NCBI GenBank assembly: GCA_947494675.1
Contig: CANLVP010000002.1
Location: forward strand, 186,001 to 250,000
DNA: 64,000 nucleotides
Reading direction: 5' to 3'
Source: an uncultured Paracoccaceae bacterium
Lineage (GTDB): Bacteria > Pseudomonadota > Alphaproteobacteria > Rhodobacterales > Rhodobacteraceae
Shown here piece by piece: positions 8,853-17,730 of this stretch. Under the pieces are notes generated by a model. That model made no database searches. It saw nothing but the letters and a program-made list of their open reading frames with translations, and had not been told where the DNA came from. A program made the position numbers and the translations under genes. The stretch's first letter is position 1; every line of letters begins with the position of its first letter.

Positions 8853-9145
8853 TGCGCCCGATCTACCCATCTGATCTACAGGACGCAGCCCGCGCCTTGC
8901 TTGCAGCACCGGCCCGCCGGCGCCCAGAAATCGCGAAAAACTTGCTCTTGCGGGCGCAGGTGGCTGACAAATATCGCAAATGTCACAACCGCCCGCATCC
9001 CGAGTTCGGGGTCGGTTCACTGGGGGATGCCGCGCGTAGCTACCCCCGTGGGCCATTGCCGCGCGGTTGTAACGCCGAATACCTCGCATGCATGCAAGTC
9101 ATGATCGCGGCACAAATCGGCAACGGCGATCATCATTTGGGGTGA
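8852..9145 (+). CDS. Small conserved gene after GTA g15 (DUF7742-like)
   Basis: A 97-residue basic protein with a start that overlaps the megatron stop (TGATG at 8850-8854). The first 50 residues are an Ala/Arg-rich helix pair (D-A-A-R-A-L-L-A-A-P, then R-P-E-I-A-K-N-L-L-L-R-A), followed by a D-K-Y-R-K motif and H-P-x-F-G-x-G-S-L. From memory it resembles small DUF7742 proteins that trail GTA clusters in Rhodobacterales. Biochemical function is unknown. Coupling to g15 suggests co-translation with the particle genes; the next gene, cysE, has its own leader. Confidence 0.65.
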   Translation: MRPIYPSDLQDAARALLAAPARRRPEIAKNLLLRAQVADKYRKCHNRPHPEFGVGSLGDAARSYPRGPLPRGCNAEYLACMQVMIAAQIGNGDHHLG

Positions 9146-9222
9146 TCTTGCCCATCAAACCTTTGTTCTTGGTGATTGCTGCTTATTTAGGGTATTCAGC
9201 CCCCGAACAAAGGAGTGGCATC

Positions 9223-10032
9223 ATGGCCGAAGCCCGCACAAACCTGCACGAAATGGATCCGGTCTGGCAACGGATCTGCGAGGAAGCTGAAGACAGCGTT
9301 GCGCGTGAGCCATTGGTCGGCGCGTTGATGCATGACGGTATCCTCCAGCATGCTGGGTTTGATCATGCGCTTAGCTACCGGCTCGCGATGAAGCTCGCCT
9401 CATCCGAAATGTCAGCCCAAACCATCGCAGAGATTGCGCGCACGGCCTATGCCGCAGATGCGCAGATCACGCAGGATGCCCGCGCTGATCTTGTTGCCAC
9501 GTTTGATCGTGACCCCGCTTGCCATCGGTTCGTGCAGCCGTTGATGTTCTTCAAAGGCTATCAGGCGGTTCAAGCCTACCGCCTGGGCCATCATCTGCTG
9601 GTCAACGGCCACCATGATCTGGCCTATTTCGTGCAAATGCGCGTGTCCGAGGTCTTTGGTGTTGATATCCACCCGGCTGCCCGCATTGGTAAAGGCATCA
9701 TGATTGACCATGCCCATTCCATCGTGATCGGTGAGACGGCTGTAGTGGGTGACAACGTTTCAATGCTGCATTCGGTGACGCTTGGCGGGACCGGCAAAGA
9801 AGAAGAGATCAGGCACCCGACAATTTGTAACGGCGTCCTAATCGGTGCCGGGGCTAAGGTGCTTGGCAATATCACCGTCGGTCATTGCAGCCGGATCGCG
9901 GCTGGGTCCGTCGTCTTGCAGGACGTGCCGCCGATGAAGACCGTGGCAGGCGTGCCGTCGAAAATCGTGGGCGAAGCGGGCTGCGCGCAGCCATCTGTCA
10001 CGATGCACCAAGTCTTTGGTGTTGCTGACTAA
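9223..10032 (+). CDS. cysE: Serine O-acetyltransferase
   Basis: A 269-residue serine acetyltransferase that makes O-acetylserine from serine and acetyl-CoA, the first step of cysteine synthesis. The N-terminal helical domain (about 1-140) carries L-x-H-x-L-S-Y-R-L-A, and the C-terminal left-handed beta helix (about 145-245) has hexapeptide repeats with D-I-H-P-A-A-R-I-G and the catalytic His region M-I-D-H-A-H-S. The start at 9223 follows a strong AAAGGAG; the frame is open further upstream but that part overlaps the preceding gene. A hairpin follows the stop. Confidence 0.95.
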   Translation: MAEARTNLHEMDPVWQRICEEAEDSVAREPLVGALMHDGILQHAGFDHALSYRLAMKLASSEMSAQTIAEIARTAYAADAQITQDARADLVATFDRDPACHRFVQPLMFFKGYQAVQAYRLGHHLLVNGHHDLAYFVQMRVSEVFGVDIHPAARIGKGIMIDHAHSIVIGETAVVGDNVSMLHSVTLGGTGKEEEIRHPTICNGVLIGAGAKVLGNITVGHCSRIAAGSVVLQDVPPMKTVAGVPSKIVGEAGCAQPSVTMHQVFGVAD

Positions 10033-10051
10033 TTCATAAGACTTGCAAATG

Positions 10052-10084
10052 AAAACGCCGGGCGATGGCCCGGCGTTTTTTGTT
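10052..10084. terminator. Bidirectional rho-independent terminator between cysE and pdhC
   Basis: A perfect 9-bp GC-rich stem (10055-10063 with 10068-10076) and a GATG loop. It is flanked by A residues at 10052-10054 and a T run from 10076, so it reads as a terminator on both strands. It sits between the convergent cysE and pdhC stops. Confidence 0.88.
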
Positions 10085-10091
10085 TTGTGGC

Positions 10092-11384
10092 TTAGGCCAA
10101 CATTGTCATCGGGTTTTCAAGGTTGTCCTTGATCGCCGTCAACAGATTGGCACCCAGTGCCCCGTCGATCACCCGGTGATCAACAGACAATGTCACGGAC
10201 ATGACGATCCCAACGGTCAATTCGCCGTCAGCCCCAACGATGGGCTTCTTCACACCAGCACCGACCGCGAGGATGGCCGCATGGGGCGGATTGATGATCG
10301 CATCAAAGTTGTCGATGCCGAACATCCCAAGGTTCGAGATGGCAAAGCTACCGCCCTGATATTCATGCGGCGCAAGCTTGCGATCACGTGCCCGACCGGC
10401 GAGGTCCTTCATCTCTGCCGATAGGGCAGAAAGAGACTTCATCTCTGCGTCTTTCAGGACAGGCGTGAACAAGCCACCCTCAATCGCAACAGCGACAGCG
10501 ACGTCCGACTTCTCAAACTTCAGCGTCCGATCACCGGCCCAGACTGCGTTTGCTTCAGGCTCTTGCTGCAACGCAAGCGCGCAGGCCTTGATGATAAAGT
10601 CGTTGACCGACAGCTTGACGCCACGCGGCTCCAACTGCTTGTTCAACTGGCTGCGAAACTTCATCAGCGCGTCCAAATGGATGTCACGACGCAGATAGAA
10701 GTGCGGCACCGATTGCTTGGCCTCAGTCAGGCGGGCTGCAATCGTCTTGCGCATCCCGTCCAACTGAACCTCTTCAAAGGGGCGACCCTCGTAGGTTTTG
10801 ATCACAACATCCGTGGATGGCCCAGAAGCCATTGCGGCAGGTGCAGCACCTGTCTTCGCGGCAGCGGGGGCAGCGGCAGGTTTCGCGCCGGGCTGTGCGT
10901 TTTCAACGTCCGCTTTGACAATGCGACCATGCGGGCCAGAGCCTGTCAGTGTTGCAAGATCAATCCCCTTGTCCGCTGCAATGCGCCGCGCCAAGGGTGA
11001 CGCAAAGACGCGGTTGCCGTCTTTGACAGGCGCTGCCGGGGCAGGGGCTGCAGCGGTTGGTGCTGCTGCCTCAGCCGCAGCTGGGGCCGCCGCTGCGGCC
11101 GGTGCGGGCGCAGAGGTATCACCGATATCATCGGCGCTTTCACCATCTTCCAGCAAGACCGCGATGACCGCATTCACCTTCACACCTTCGGTGCCTTCGG
11201 GAATGACAATCTTGCCGATCACGCCTTCATCGACGGCTTCAAACTCCATCGTGGCCTTGTCGGTTTCAATCTCGGCCATCACGTCGCCAGATGACACAGT
11301 GTCACCCTCTTTGACGAGCCATTTCGCAAGCGTCCCTTCCTCCATGGTGGGGGACAGGGCGGGCATCAGAATTTCTGTAGGCAT
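10092..11384 (-). CDS. pdhC: Pyruvate dehydrogenase E2, dihydrolipoyl acetyltransferase
   Basis: A 430-residue E2 subunit of the pyruvate dehydrogenase complex, transferring the acetyl group from lipoate to CoA. It has one N-terminal lipoyl domain (about 1-78) with lipoylation Lys43 in E-T-D-K-A, an Ala/Pro-rich flexible linker, a peripheral-subunit-binding domain (about 125-162, [10 protein letters not shown]) and the catalytic acetyltransferase domain with the D-H-R-V-I-D-G active-site motif near residue 400. It is last in pdhA-pdhB-pdhC, 12 nt after pdhB, with AAGGAG before the ATG. No E3 gene follows. Confidence 0.95.
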   Translation of the reverse strand: MPTEILMPALSPTMEEGTLAKWLVKEGDTVSSGDVMAEIETDKATMEFEAVDEGVIGKIVIPEGTEGVKVNAVIAVLLEDGESADDIGDTSAPAPAAAAAPAAAEAAAPTAAAPAPAAPVKDGNRVFASPLARRIAADKGIDLATLTGSGPHGRIVKADVENAQPGAKPAAAPAAAKTGAAPAAMASGPSTDVVIKTYEGRPFEEVQLDGMRKTIAARLTEAKQSVPHFYLRRDIHLDALMKFRSQLNKQLEPRGVKLSVNDFIIKACALALQQEPEANAVWAGDRTLKFEKSDVAVAVAIEGGLFTPVLKDAEMKSLSALSAEMKDLAGRARDRKLAPHEYQGGSFAISNLGMFGIDNFDAIINPPHAAILAVGAGVKKPIVGADGELTVGIVMSVTLSVDHRVIDGALGANLLTAIKDNLENPMTMLA

Positions 11385-11396
11385 CGCGCGTTCTCC

Positions 11397-12761
11397 TTAC
11401 CGGTAGGTGACGTTTTTGACAGCTTCGATGACCTCATCCGTGGTCAGCAAAGCATGGCGTTCAAGATTGGCAGCATAAGGCATCGGCACATCCTTACCGG
11501 TGCAGGTGATGACAGGCGCATCAAGGTAGTCAAACGCCTCTTGCATCACGGTGCTGGCGATGTAGCCACCAACGCTGCCCTGTGGCCAACCCTCTTCGAC
11601 GGTGACCAGACGATTGGTTTTACGCACAGAGGCGAGGATCGCGGGCATATCCATCGGGCGCAAGGTCCGCAGGTTGATCACCTCGGCGTTGATGCCGTCC
11701 TCGGCCAGCTTTTCAGCGGCTTCCAGCGCGTATGTCATGCCGATCCCGAAAGACACGATGGTCACGTCGTCGCCAGCCCGTTCAATCTTGGCCTTGCCGA
11801 ATGGAATGGTGAAATCATCCATCACCGGCACATCAAAGGACCGGCCATACAGGATTTCGTTCTCGAGGAAGATAACCGGGTTGTCGTCGCGGATCGCGGT
11901 CTTCATCAGACCTTTGGCGTCCGCGGCGGAGTAGGGCATCACAACCTTCAGGCCGGGCACTTGCATGTACCATGCCGCGTAGTCCTGAGAGTGCTGCGCG
12001 CCTACGCGGGCAGCCGCACCGTTAGGACCACGGAACACCATCGGCGCACCCATTTGACCACCAGACATATAAAGCGTCTTTGCAGCAGAGTTGATAATGT
12101 GATCAATGCCTTGCATGGCGAAGTTAAACGTCATGAACTCGACAATCGGGCGCAAACCGCCGAATGCTGCACCGACACCGATCCCGGCAAAGCCGTGCTC
12201 TGTGATCGGTGTGTCGATCACGCGCTTGGCGCCGAATTCGTCCAGCAAACCTTGCGAGATTTTGTAGGCACCTTGATATTCGGCGACCTCCTCACCCATC
12301 AGGAAAACGTGGTCGTCGCGGCGCATTTCTTCGGCCATGGCGTCGCGCAGGGCTTCACGCACGGTGGTCGATTTGACCTCTGTGCCTTCGGGCCAGTCGG
12401 GCGATTGATCCACCGGAGCTGCAACTGGGGCCGCAGCAGCGGGTGCTGTCGCAGGGGCCGCGGCAGGCGCATCAGCCGCCGCAGGGGCAGGGGCTGCACC
12501 GGCTTCGGGCACGTCTTCGCCTTCTTCGACAAGGATCGCGATGGCGGTGTTCACTTTCACGCCTTCGGTGCCTTCTGCGATCAGGATTTTACCAACGATG
12601 CCTTCATCGACGGCTTCAAATTCCATCGTCGCTTTGTCGGTCTCAATCTCGGCCATGATGTCACCGCTTGATACGGTGTCACCTTCTTTGACCAACCACT
12701 TGGCCAGCGTGCCTTCTTCCATCGTGGGCGAGAGAGCGGGCATCAAAATTTCGGTAGCCAT
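11397..12761 (-). CDS. pdhB: Pyruvate dehydrogenase E1 beta subunit with N-terminal lipoyl domain
   Basis: A 454-residue protein in which a lipoyl domain (about 1-78, Lys43 in E-T-D-K-A) and an Ala/Pro linker precede a complete E1-beta transketolase-type domain (about 125-454). E1-beta pairs with the alpha subunit to decarboxylate pyruvate using thiamine diphosphate. The extra lipoyl domain is a known alphaproteobacterial feature. The two lipoyl domains in pdhB and pdhC are nearly identical in protein and in DNA. A GAGGAGG precedes the ATG. Confidence 0.95.
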   Translation of the reverse strand: MATEILMPALSPTMEEGTLAKWLVKEGDTVSSGDIMAEIETDKATMEFEAVDEGIVGKILIAEGTEGVKVNTAIAILVEEGEDVPEAGAAPAPAAADAPAAAPATAPAAAAPVAAPVDQSPDWPEGTEVKSTTVREALRDAMAEEMRRDDHVFLMGEEVAEYQGAYKISQGLLDEFGAKRVIDTPITEHGFAGIGVGAAFGGLRPIVEFMTFNFAMQGIDHIINSAAKTLYMSGGQMGAPMVFRGPNGAAARVGAQHSQDYAAWYMQVPGLKVVMPYSAADAKGLMKTAIRDDNPVIFLENEILYGRSFDVPVMDDFTIPFGKAKIERAGDDVTIVSFGIGMTYALEAAEKLAEDGINAEVINLRTLRPMDMPAILASVRKTNRLVTVEEGWPQGSVGGYIASTVMQEAFDYLDAPVITCTGKDVPMPYAANLERHALLTTDEVIEAVKNVTYR

Positions 12762-12764
12762 TGA

Positions 12765-13763
12765 TTAAGCCTCCTCTGCGTAGATGTCGGTCCAAAGCTC
12801 TTCAAGCGCGGGCTCAGGGCATTCTTTTGAGAATTCAGCAGCGTCGTTGACGATGCCTTTGATCTCTTTGTCGATGGCCTTCAGGTCGTCCTCAGAGGCG
12901 TGCTTGCCAGTCAGCAGCATGTCACGGACCTGTTCAATCGGGTCACGCTCATCACGCATCTTCTGCACTTCTTCGCGGGTCCGGTATTTCGCGGGGTCCG
13001 ACATGGAGTGCCCGCGATACCGGTAAGTCTTTACTTCCAGAATGTACGGGCCTTTGCCAGCGCGGCAGTGGGCAACGGCGCGTTCACCGGCCTCTTTGAC
13101 CGCCAGAACGCTCATCCCGTCCACTTCTTCGCCGGGGATGCCGTAGGCAGCACCACGTTCCCACAAGCTGGGCGACTTGGTCGAACGCTGCACGCTCGTA
13201 CCCATCGCATATTGGTTGTTTTCGATCACAAAGACGACGGGAAGGTCCCAAAGCTCTGCCATGTTGTAGGTCTCATAGACCTGACCTTGGTTGGCAGCAC
13301 CGTCACCAAAGTAGGTGAATGTCACGCGGCCATTCTCAAGGTATTTGTCTGCGAACGCGAGGCCCGCACCCAGCGGCACCTGTGCGGCCACAATGCCGTG
13401 GCCACCGTAAAAATGCTTCTCCTTCGAGAACATGTGCATTGAGCCGCCTTTCCCCTTGGAAAAGCCACCTTCGCGACCCGTCAGTTCTGCCATGATCCCC
13501 TTGGGGTCCATGCCACAGGCCAGCATGTGGCCGTGATCGCGGTAGGACGTGATGCGCTTGTCACCTTCCTCAGCTGCGGCCTCAAGGCCCACAACAACGG
13601 CTTCCTGGCCGATATAGAGGTGACAAAATCCACCGATGAGGCCCATGCCGTATAATTGACCGGCTTTTTCCTCGAACCGTCGGATCAGCAACATTTCGCG
13701 GTAATGGCCTAGTAGCTCCTCGGCCGAAACATTCGGCTTTTTGGCCGCTTTCTTCGGTGGCAT
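12765..13763 (-). CDS. pdhA: Pyruvate dehydrogenase E1 alpha subunit
   Basis: A 332-residue E1-alpha subunit. The thiamine diphosphate motif runs from G-D-G-A-A-N-Q-G to the paired N-N of V-F-V-I-E-N-N about 30 residues later, and the phosphorylation-loop-like Y-R-Y-R-G-H-S-M-S-D follows. The ATG at 13763 is preferred over the in-frame ATG at 13769 because GGGAGG lies 6 nt upstream of the former and abuts the latter. A palindrome at 13790-13807 lies 27 nt before the start. First gene of pdhABC. Confidence 0.94.
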   Translation of the reverse strand: MPPKKAAKKPNVSAEELLGHYREMLLIRRFEEKAGQLYGMGLIGGFCHLYIGQEAVVVGLEAAAEEGDKRITSYRDHGHMLACGMDPKGIMAELTGREGGFSKGKGGSMHMFSKEKHFYGGHGIVAAQVPLGAGLAFADKYLENGRVTFTYFGDGAANQGQVYETYNMAELWDLPVVFVIENNQYAMGTSVQRSTKSPSLWERGAAYGIPGEEVDGMSVLAVKEAGERAVAHCRAGKGPYILEVKTYRYRGHSMSDPAKYRTREEVQKMRDERDPIEQVRDMLLTGKHASEDDLKAIDKEIKGIVNDAAEFSKECPEPALEELWTDIYAEEA

Positions 13764-13789
13764 GGTCATCCTCCCTGGTGGTGTCAAAG

Positions 13790-13807
13790 TAGTTTAGCGT
13801 TAAACTA
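13790..13807. promoter_or_regulatory. Palindrome upstream of pdhA, possible operator
   Basis: Inverted repeat with 7-bp arms TAGTTTA and TAAACTA around GCGT, placed 27 bp before the pdhA start. The core, with a CG step near the centre flanked by TTA/TAA, resembles LacI-family operators and the site before edd at 52069-52080. Regulator identity is inference. Confidence 0.5.
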
Positions 13808-13885
13808 TCTCTACAGCATAGCGTCCAGCAAGGCGAGACGCAATGCGCCCCTAGGTCAACCCCTCAGGTCAAACCCGTGTTGCAC

Positions 13886-14185
13886 TCAGCGGATAACAAG
13901 CTCATCTGCGCGGATCAGGCCCAGCACGTCGCGGGCTTGCTCATCCAGCAGGTCAAGATCAAGGTAAGTGTCGGACAAACGCGTCGTCAGGTTTTCCATC
14001 CGCGCTACGTCTGCTTGCAACGTCACAAGCTCTGCACGCAAGGCGCGCGCCTCGGCGTTCACTTCTGCACGTTTGAACACACCATAGTCGCCCTGCACAG
14101 CCGCAAAGGTAAAGTAGAGGCACAGCATCACTGCACCCAGAAAATACAATAGCGGCCCCATTGGGGGTAAACTGCGCCGGTTCAT
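13886..14185 (-). CDS. FtsB/DivIC-family septum formation initiator protein
   Basis: A 99-residue bitopic protein: short basic N-terminus, one membrane segment (about 8-28, L-L-Y-F-L-G-A-V-M-L-C-L-Y-F) and a periplasmic coiled coil (about 35-75) ending in a G-L-I-R-A-D-E-L-V-I motif typical of the FtsB/DivIC family, which links early and late division proteins. The ATG at 14185 has GGAGAGG upstream. The TTG further upstream at 14197 is part of that Shine-Dalgarno region. It lies just upstream of pdhA on the same strand, a placement I associate with alphaproteobacteria. Confidence 0.78.
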   Translation of the reverse strand: MNRRSLPPMGPLLYFLGAVMLCLYFTFAAVQGDYGVFKRAEVNAEARALRAELVTLQADVARMENLTTRLSDTYLDLDLLDEQARDVLGLIRADELVIR

Positions 14186-14279
14186 CTGCCTCTCCAACAG
14201 CTCTTATGGGCTGTGCTCGGAACAGAATCGCACAAACGATTCGCCTTGGGAATCCCTAAATGGCTGAAATCGCGAAAAA

Positions 14280-15170
14280 TCAGCCCGCGACAGAGGCCGC
14301 AAAGATGTCCTCGATTGTCGAACTCAACAGCGTGTTGAATTCCGCGTCGCTTTGCTGCGCGGATAACCCTTCGGTCAGGGCGCGGGAAAAGCTGGCAATG
14401 ATGCCGGTATTCTTGGATAGCCTTGCTGTGGCTTCGGCCCGCGAATAGCCACCGGACAGGGCCACGACCCGCATGACCTTGGGATGATCGACCAGCGCCT
14501 GATAGACATTGGCGTCATCGGGCAGGGTCAGCTTGAGCATGACCTCTTGCCCCTCTGGCATATCATCGAGATGCCGTAAGATCGCATCGCGCAACAGCAC
14601 CTCGGCATGCGCCTTGTCAGCGATGTTGATATTGATCTCAGGTTCAAGGATCGGAACCAGCCCGTGCGATAGGACCTGCTTTGCCACCGCGAACTGTTGC
14701 GCGACGATCGCCTCAATCCCGGTAGGAGAGGCCATGTTGATCACCGACCGTTCTTTCGTCCCAAAGATGCCGAGACCTTTGGCCCTATATAAAAGCGCAT
14801 CCAGACCGGGCATATCTTTGAGCAGTTGCACCCCATCAGCCTCTGCCTCCAGCCCTTTGTCGATCTTCAAAAACGGCACCACGCGCCGTTCATTCCACAA
14901 GTAACTCGCTGCTGGCTGACCGCTGAACTCGCGGTTCATCGTCATTTCAAACAGGATCGCCCCGATGACCTTGGCACCGGTGAAGGCGGGCGCATCCACG
15001 ATCCGGGCGCGCATGGCATGGATATGGTCAAACATTTCCGCGTCATTGGCGTAGGCGCTGTCGTCAACACCATAAAGCCGCAGCGCCTTTGGCGTTGATC
15101 CGCCGCTTTGATCGAGTGCAGCAATGAACCCGTTACCGTTGCGCATTTGCGCTGCCATATCTTGATGCAC
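14280..15170 (-). CDS. fda: Class I fructose-bisphosphate aldolase
   Basis: A 296-residue Schiff-base aldolase of the bacterial Fda type (closest in style to staphylococcal Fda), interconverting fructose 1,6-bisphosphate with DHAP and glyceraldehyde 3-phosphate. Diagnostic segments are A-A-L-D-Q-S-G-G-S-T-P-K near the N-terminus, the I-E-P-E motif, and M-L-K-L-T-L-P with the likely Schiff-base Lys. The GTG at 15170 is chosen because GGAG sits 7 nt upstream. A TTG at 15176 is too close to it, and an ATG at 15152 has no Shine-Dalgarno. It follows pgk on the same strand after a 112-nt gap. Confidence 0.92.
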   Translation of the reverse strand: MHQDMAAQMRNGNGFIAALDQSGGSTPKALRLYGVDDSAYANDAEMFDHIHAMRARIVDAPAFTGAKVIGAILFEMTMNREFSGQPAASYLWNERRVVPFLKIDKGLEAEADGVQLLKDMPGLDALLYRAKGLGIFGTKERSVINMASPTGIEAIVAQQFAVAKQVLSHGLVPILEPEININIADKAHAEVLLRDAILRHLDDMPEGQEVMLKLTLPDDANVYQALVDHPKVMRVVALSGGYSRAEATARLSKNTGIIASFSRALTEGLSAQQSDAEFNTLLSSTIEDIFAASVAG

Positions 15171-15249
15171 TGTCAATCTCCGCCTTCATTTTCCAAGGGA
15201 ACTGCCCCTTGGTCAGGTCCTTAGGACAGGCAGGTAGGCATGACAATTA

Positions 15250-15270
15250 TGGTGGCGCTAACGCTTGCGC
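15250..15270. promoter_or_regulatory. Weak direct half-sites upstream of the aldolase gene
   Basis: On the minus strand two TAGCGC half-sites occur 12 nt apart about 80-100 nt upstream of the aldolase start. They share the TAGCG core with the edd operator but do not form a full palindrome. Low-confidence regulatory candidate. Confidence 0.25.
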
Positions 15271-15282
15271 TATCAGTCGAAA

Positions 15283-16461
15283 TTAACCTTTGAGTGCGGC
15301 AACTCCGGGCAGGTCTTTGCCCTCAAGCCACTCCAAAAACGCACCGCCAGCGGTTGAAATATAGGTGAAATCATCCGCCGCACCCGCCTTGTTCAGGGCC
15401 GCAACCGTATCACCACCACCGGCAACAGAGGTCAGGCGACCCGCCTTGGACAGGGCCGCCGCCTTGGCCGCAGCGGCATTTGTGGCCGCGTCAAAGGGTT
15501 CAATCTCAAAGGCACCCAGTGGGCCGTTCCAGACCAGCGTCTCGCTCGCTTCCAACGCTGCATTGATTGCCGCCACCGCTGCCGGACCGGCATCAAGGAT
15601 CATCGCATCAGCCGGGCAGGCGTCTGCACTGACAACCTCATTGGCGGCACCCGCTTTGAATTCACGCGCCACGACAACGTCAGTGGGCAGCAGGATGGTG
15701 CAGCCTGCGGCCTCGGCCTTTGTCATGATCTCGCGGGCCGTGTCGGCCAGATCGTGTTCGCACAGCGACTTGCCCACGTCCTTACTTTGCGCGGCCAGGA
15801 AGGTGTTGGCCATGCCGCCACCGATGACCAGATTATCGACCTTGGCCACCAGATTGCCCAATAGGTCCAGCTTGGTGGACACCTTGGCCCCGCCCACCAC
15901 GGCCGTTACCGGACGCTTGGGCGTCTCAAGCGCATTTTCCAGCGCGCTCAACTCTTCCTGCATCAACCGGCCTGCGCAAGCGGGCAGCAGATGGGCTATG
16001 GCCTCGGTGCTGGCATGGGCGCGGTGGGCGGCCGAAAACGCATCGTTCACATAGATATCGGCCAAAGACGCAAGGCGCTTGGCAAAGGCAGGGTCATTGG
16101 ATTCCTCACCGGGATTGAACCGCAGGTTCTCAAGCAAAAGGATTTCATCGCCTTCAAGCTCTTTCACCGCATCACGGTAATCGGAATTGGCCCAAACGAC
16201 CGGCCAACCCAGCACCTCGGCCACAGTGCCCGCGATATGCTCTAGCGACATCTCTGGCACGACCTTGCCCTTGGGGCGACCGTAGTGTGCCATCAGGATC
16301 ACCGTGCCGCCCGCGTGCTGGATGTGATCCACCGTCGGCACAATCCGTTCGATCCGCGTGGCATCCGTCACTTCGCCGTTTTCCATCGGGACGTTGATAT
16401 CGACCCGCACCAGAACCCGCTTTTTATTCAGATCCATGTCATCAAGGGTTTTCCAGGCCAT
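15283..16461 (-). CDS. pgk: Phosphoglycerate kinase
   Basis: A 392-residue phosphoglycerate kinase, transferring phosphate between 1,3-bisphosphoglycerate and ADP. The N-terminal signature R-V-D-I-N-V-P-M near residues 19-26, the hinge region, and the C-terminal nucleotide motif G-G-G-D-T-V-A-A-L near 357-365 are present. Full length for bacteria. AAAGGAG precedes the ATG. It is divergent from the cyclophilin gene across 127 bp and is followed by the aldolase gene. Confidence 0.97.
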   Translation of the reverse strand: MAWKTLDDMDLNKKRVLVRVDINVPMENGEVTDATRIERIVPTVDHIQHAGGTVILMAHYGRPKGKVVPEMSLEHIAGTVAEVLGWPVVWANSDYRDAVKELEGDEILLLENLRFNPGEESNDPAFAKRLASLADIYVNDAFSAAHRAHASTEAIAHLLPACAGRLMQEELSALENALETPKRPVTAVVGGAKVSTKLDLLGNLVAKVDNLVIGGGMANTFLAAQSKDVGKSLCEHDLADTAREIMTKAEAAGCTILLPTDVVVAREFKAGAANEVVSADACPADAMILDAGPAAVAAINAALEASETLVWNGPLGAFEIEPFDAATNAAAAKAAALSKAGRLTSVAGGGDTVAALNKAGAADDFTYISTAGGAFLEWLEGKDLPGVAALKG

Positions 16462-16588
16462 ATCACGCTCCTTTAGGTCAATTGCTGTTCAGATGCGGCA
16501 AGGATGCGTCAAGGTCAACAGCAGGCGCTTGGCAATTGCGCCTATGCGCCATATGTCTTCCCCCAACACCAAGAAATAGGAGAGCGGC

Positions 16589-17095
16589 ATGGCCGACATC
16601 AAAGATCCCGAAAACACTATCATCATGACCTTGAAAGACGGTGATGTGACCATCCAACTGCTGCCCGATGTTGCCCCAAAGCACGTGGAACGGATGAAGG
16701 AACTGGCCCGCGCTGGCAAATACGACAACGTGGCCTTCCACCGCGTGATCGACGGCTTCATGGCGCAAACGGGCGATGTCGAAAACGCCAATATGGAAAA
16801 CAACTACAACCCCGGCCGCGCGGGCACAGGTGGGTCCGATCTGCCCGACCTGCCCGCCGAGTTTTCCAAGGTGCCGCACGCACGGGGATCACTGGGCGCT
16901 GCACGCTCTGCCAATCCGAACTCTGCCAACAGCCAGTTCTTCATCAATTTCAAAGACAATGACTTCCTGAATGGCCAATACACCGTCTACGGGCAGGTCA
17001 TTTCCGGCATGGAACATGTGGACGCCATCGCGAAGGGCGAGCCACCCGCGAACCCCGACCGCATGATCAGCGTCAAGGTGGCTGCCGATGCTTAA
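16589..17095 (+). CDS. ppiB: Cytoplasmic cyclophilin-type peptidyl-prolyl isomerase
   Basis: A 168-residue cyclophilin without a signal peptide, expected to catalyse cis-trans isomerisation of Xaa-Pro bonds in the cytoplasm. Active-site features are F-H-R-V-I-D-G-F-M-A-Q-T-G-D (about 51-64) and N-S-A-N-S-Q-F-F-I-N-F (about 112-122). The usual W of some cyclophilins is replaced near the end, as in many bacterial forms. The last 8 nt overlap the start of a second, exported cyclophilin. Confidence 0.93.
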   Translation: MADIKDPENTIIMTLKDGDVTIQLLPDVAPKHVERMKELARAGKYDNVAFHRVIDGFMAQTGDVENANMENNYNPGRAGTGGSDLPDLPAEFSKVPHARGSLGAARSANPNSANSQFFINFKDNDFLNGQYTVYGQVISGMEHVDAIAKGEPPANPDRMISVKVAADA

Positions 17096-17633
17096 GTGGG
17101 TCGCAGCATTTGCTTTGATGACCGGTGCGGCCAACGCATCCGGGCTTGAAGTCGACATCGCGGGCGAGGCCAATGGCACCATCGTCATTGACCTGTTTGA
17201 AGACGTGGCCCCGCTGCACGTGGCCCAAATCACCGCCATCGCAGCCAAAGGCGCATATGACGGCGTCGTCTTTCATCGCGTAATTGACGGCTTTATGGCG
17301 CAAACCGGCGACGTGCAAAACGGCAAGTCCGGCGGCGACCTTAGCCGCGCTGGCACTGGCGGGTCAGACCTGCCTGACATCCCTGCCGAATTCTCTGACC
17401 GCAGCTTTGAACGTGGCGTTGTGGGCATGGCCCGGTCGCAGAACCCAAATTCTGCCAACAGCCAGTTTTTCATCATGTTTGAACCGGGGCTCTTCCTGAA
17501 CGGGCAATACACCGTTGTGGGTGAAGTAACCGAAGGCATGGAAATCGTTGACCAAATCAAGCGCGGCGAAGGCAACAATGGTGCCGTTCTTGGTACGCCT
17601 GACATGATGTCAGCCGTCCGCGTCACCGAGTAA
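17088..17633 (+). CDS. Exported cyclophilin-type peptidyl-prolyl isomerase
   Basis: A 181-residue cyclophilin with a cleavable signal peptide (M-L-K-W-V-A-A-F-A-L-M-T, cleavage likely after A-N-A near residue 17), so periplasmic. It shares the F-H-R-V-I-D-G-F-M-A-Q-T-G-D and N-S-A-N-S-Q-F-F-I motifs with its neighbour. It overlaps the upstream cyclophilin gene by 8 nt, implying coupled translation. The pair probably arose by tandem duplication and gained a signal peptide. Confidence 0.92.
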   Translation: MLKWVAAFALMTGAANASGLEVDIAGEANGTIVIDLFEDVAPLHVAQITAIAAKGAYDGVVFHRVIDGFMAQTGDVQNGKSGGDLSRAGTGGSDLPDIPAEFSDRSFERGVVGMARSQNPNSANSQFFIMFEPGLFLNGQYTVVGEVTEGMEIVDQIKRGEGNNGAVLGTPDMMSAVRVTE

Positions 17634-17645
17634 CAAATTCGCATT

Positions 17646-17671
17646 GCCCCCTCACTTATCCGAGAGGGGGC
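17646..17671 (+). terminator. Hairpin after the cyclophilin pair
   Basis: Perfect 8-bp stem GCCCCCTC / GAGGGGGC with a 10-nt loop, 13 nt after the stop. No T run follows, so it may be an mRNA-stabilising hairpin or a rho-assisted end. Confidence 0.45.
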
Positions 17672-17730
17672 TATGCCTAAGCGCATTCTACCGCCACCTT
17701 GAACATCAAATGGTTCAGGAGTGACAATAG

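Noticed and set aside
23-9145. An ordinary prophage
   Set aside because: No integrase, lysis, replication or attachment genes; gene order and very short tape measure fit a gene transfer agent.
11454-12671. A 405-codon open frame antisense to pdhB
   Set aside because: No motif, biased composition, and it lies fully within a conserved gene.
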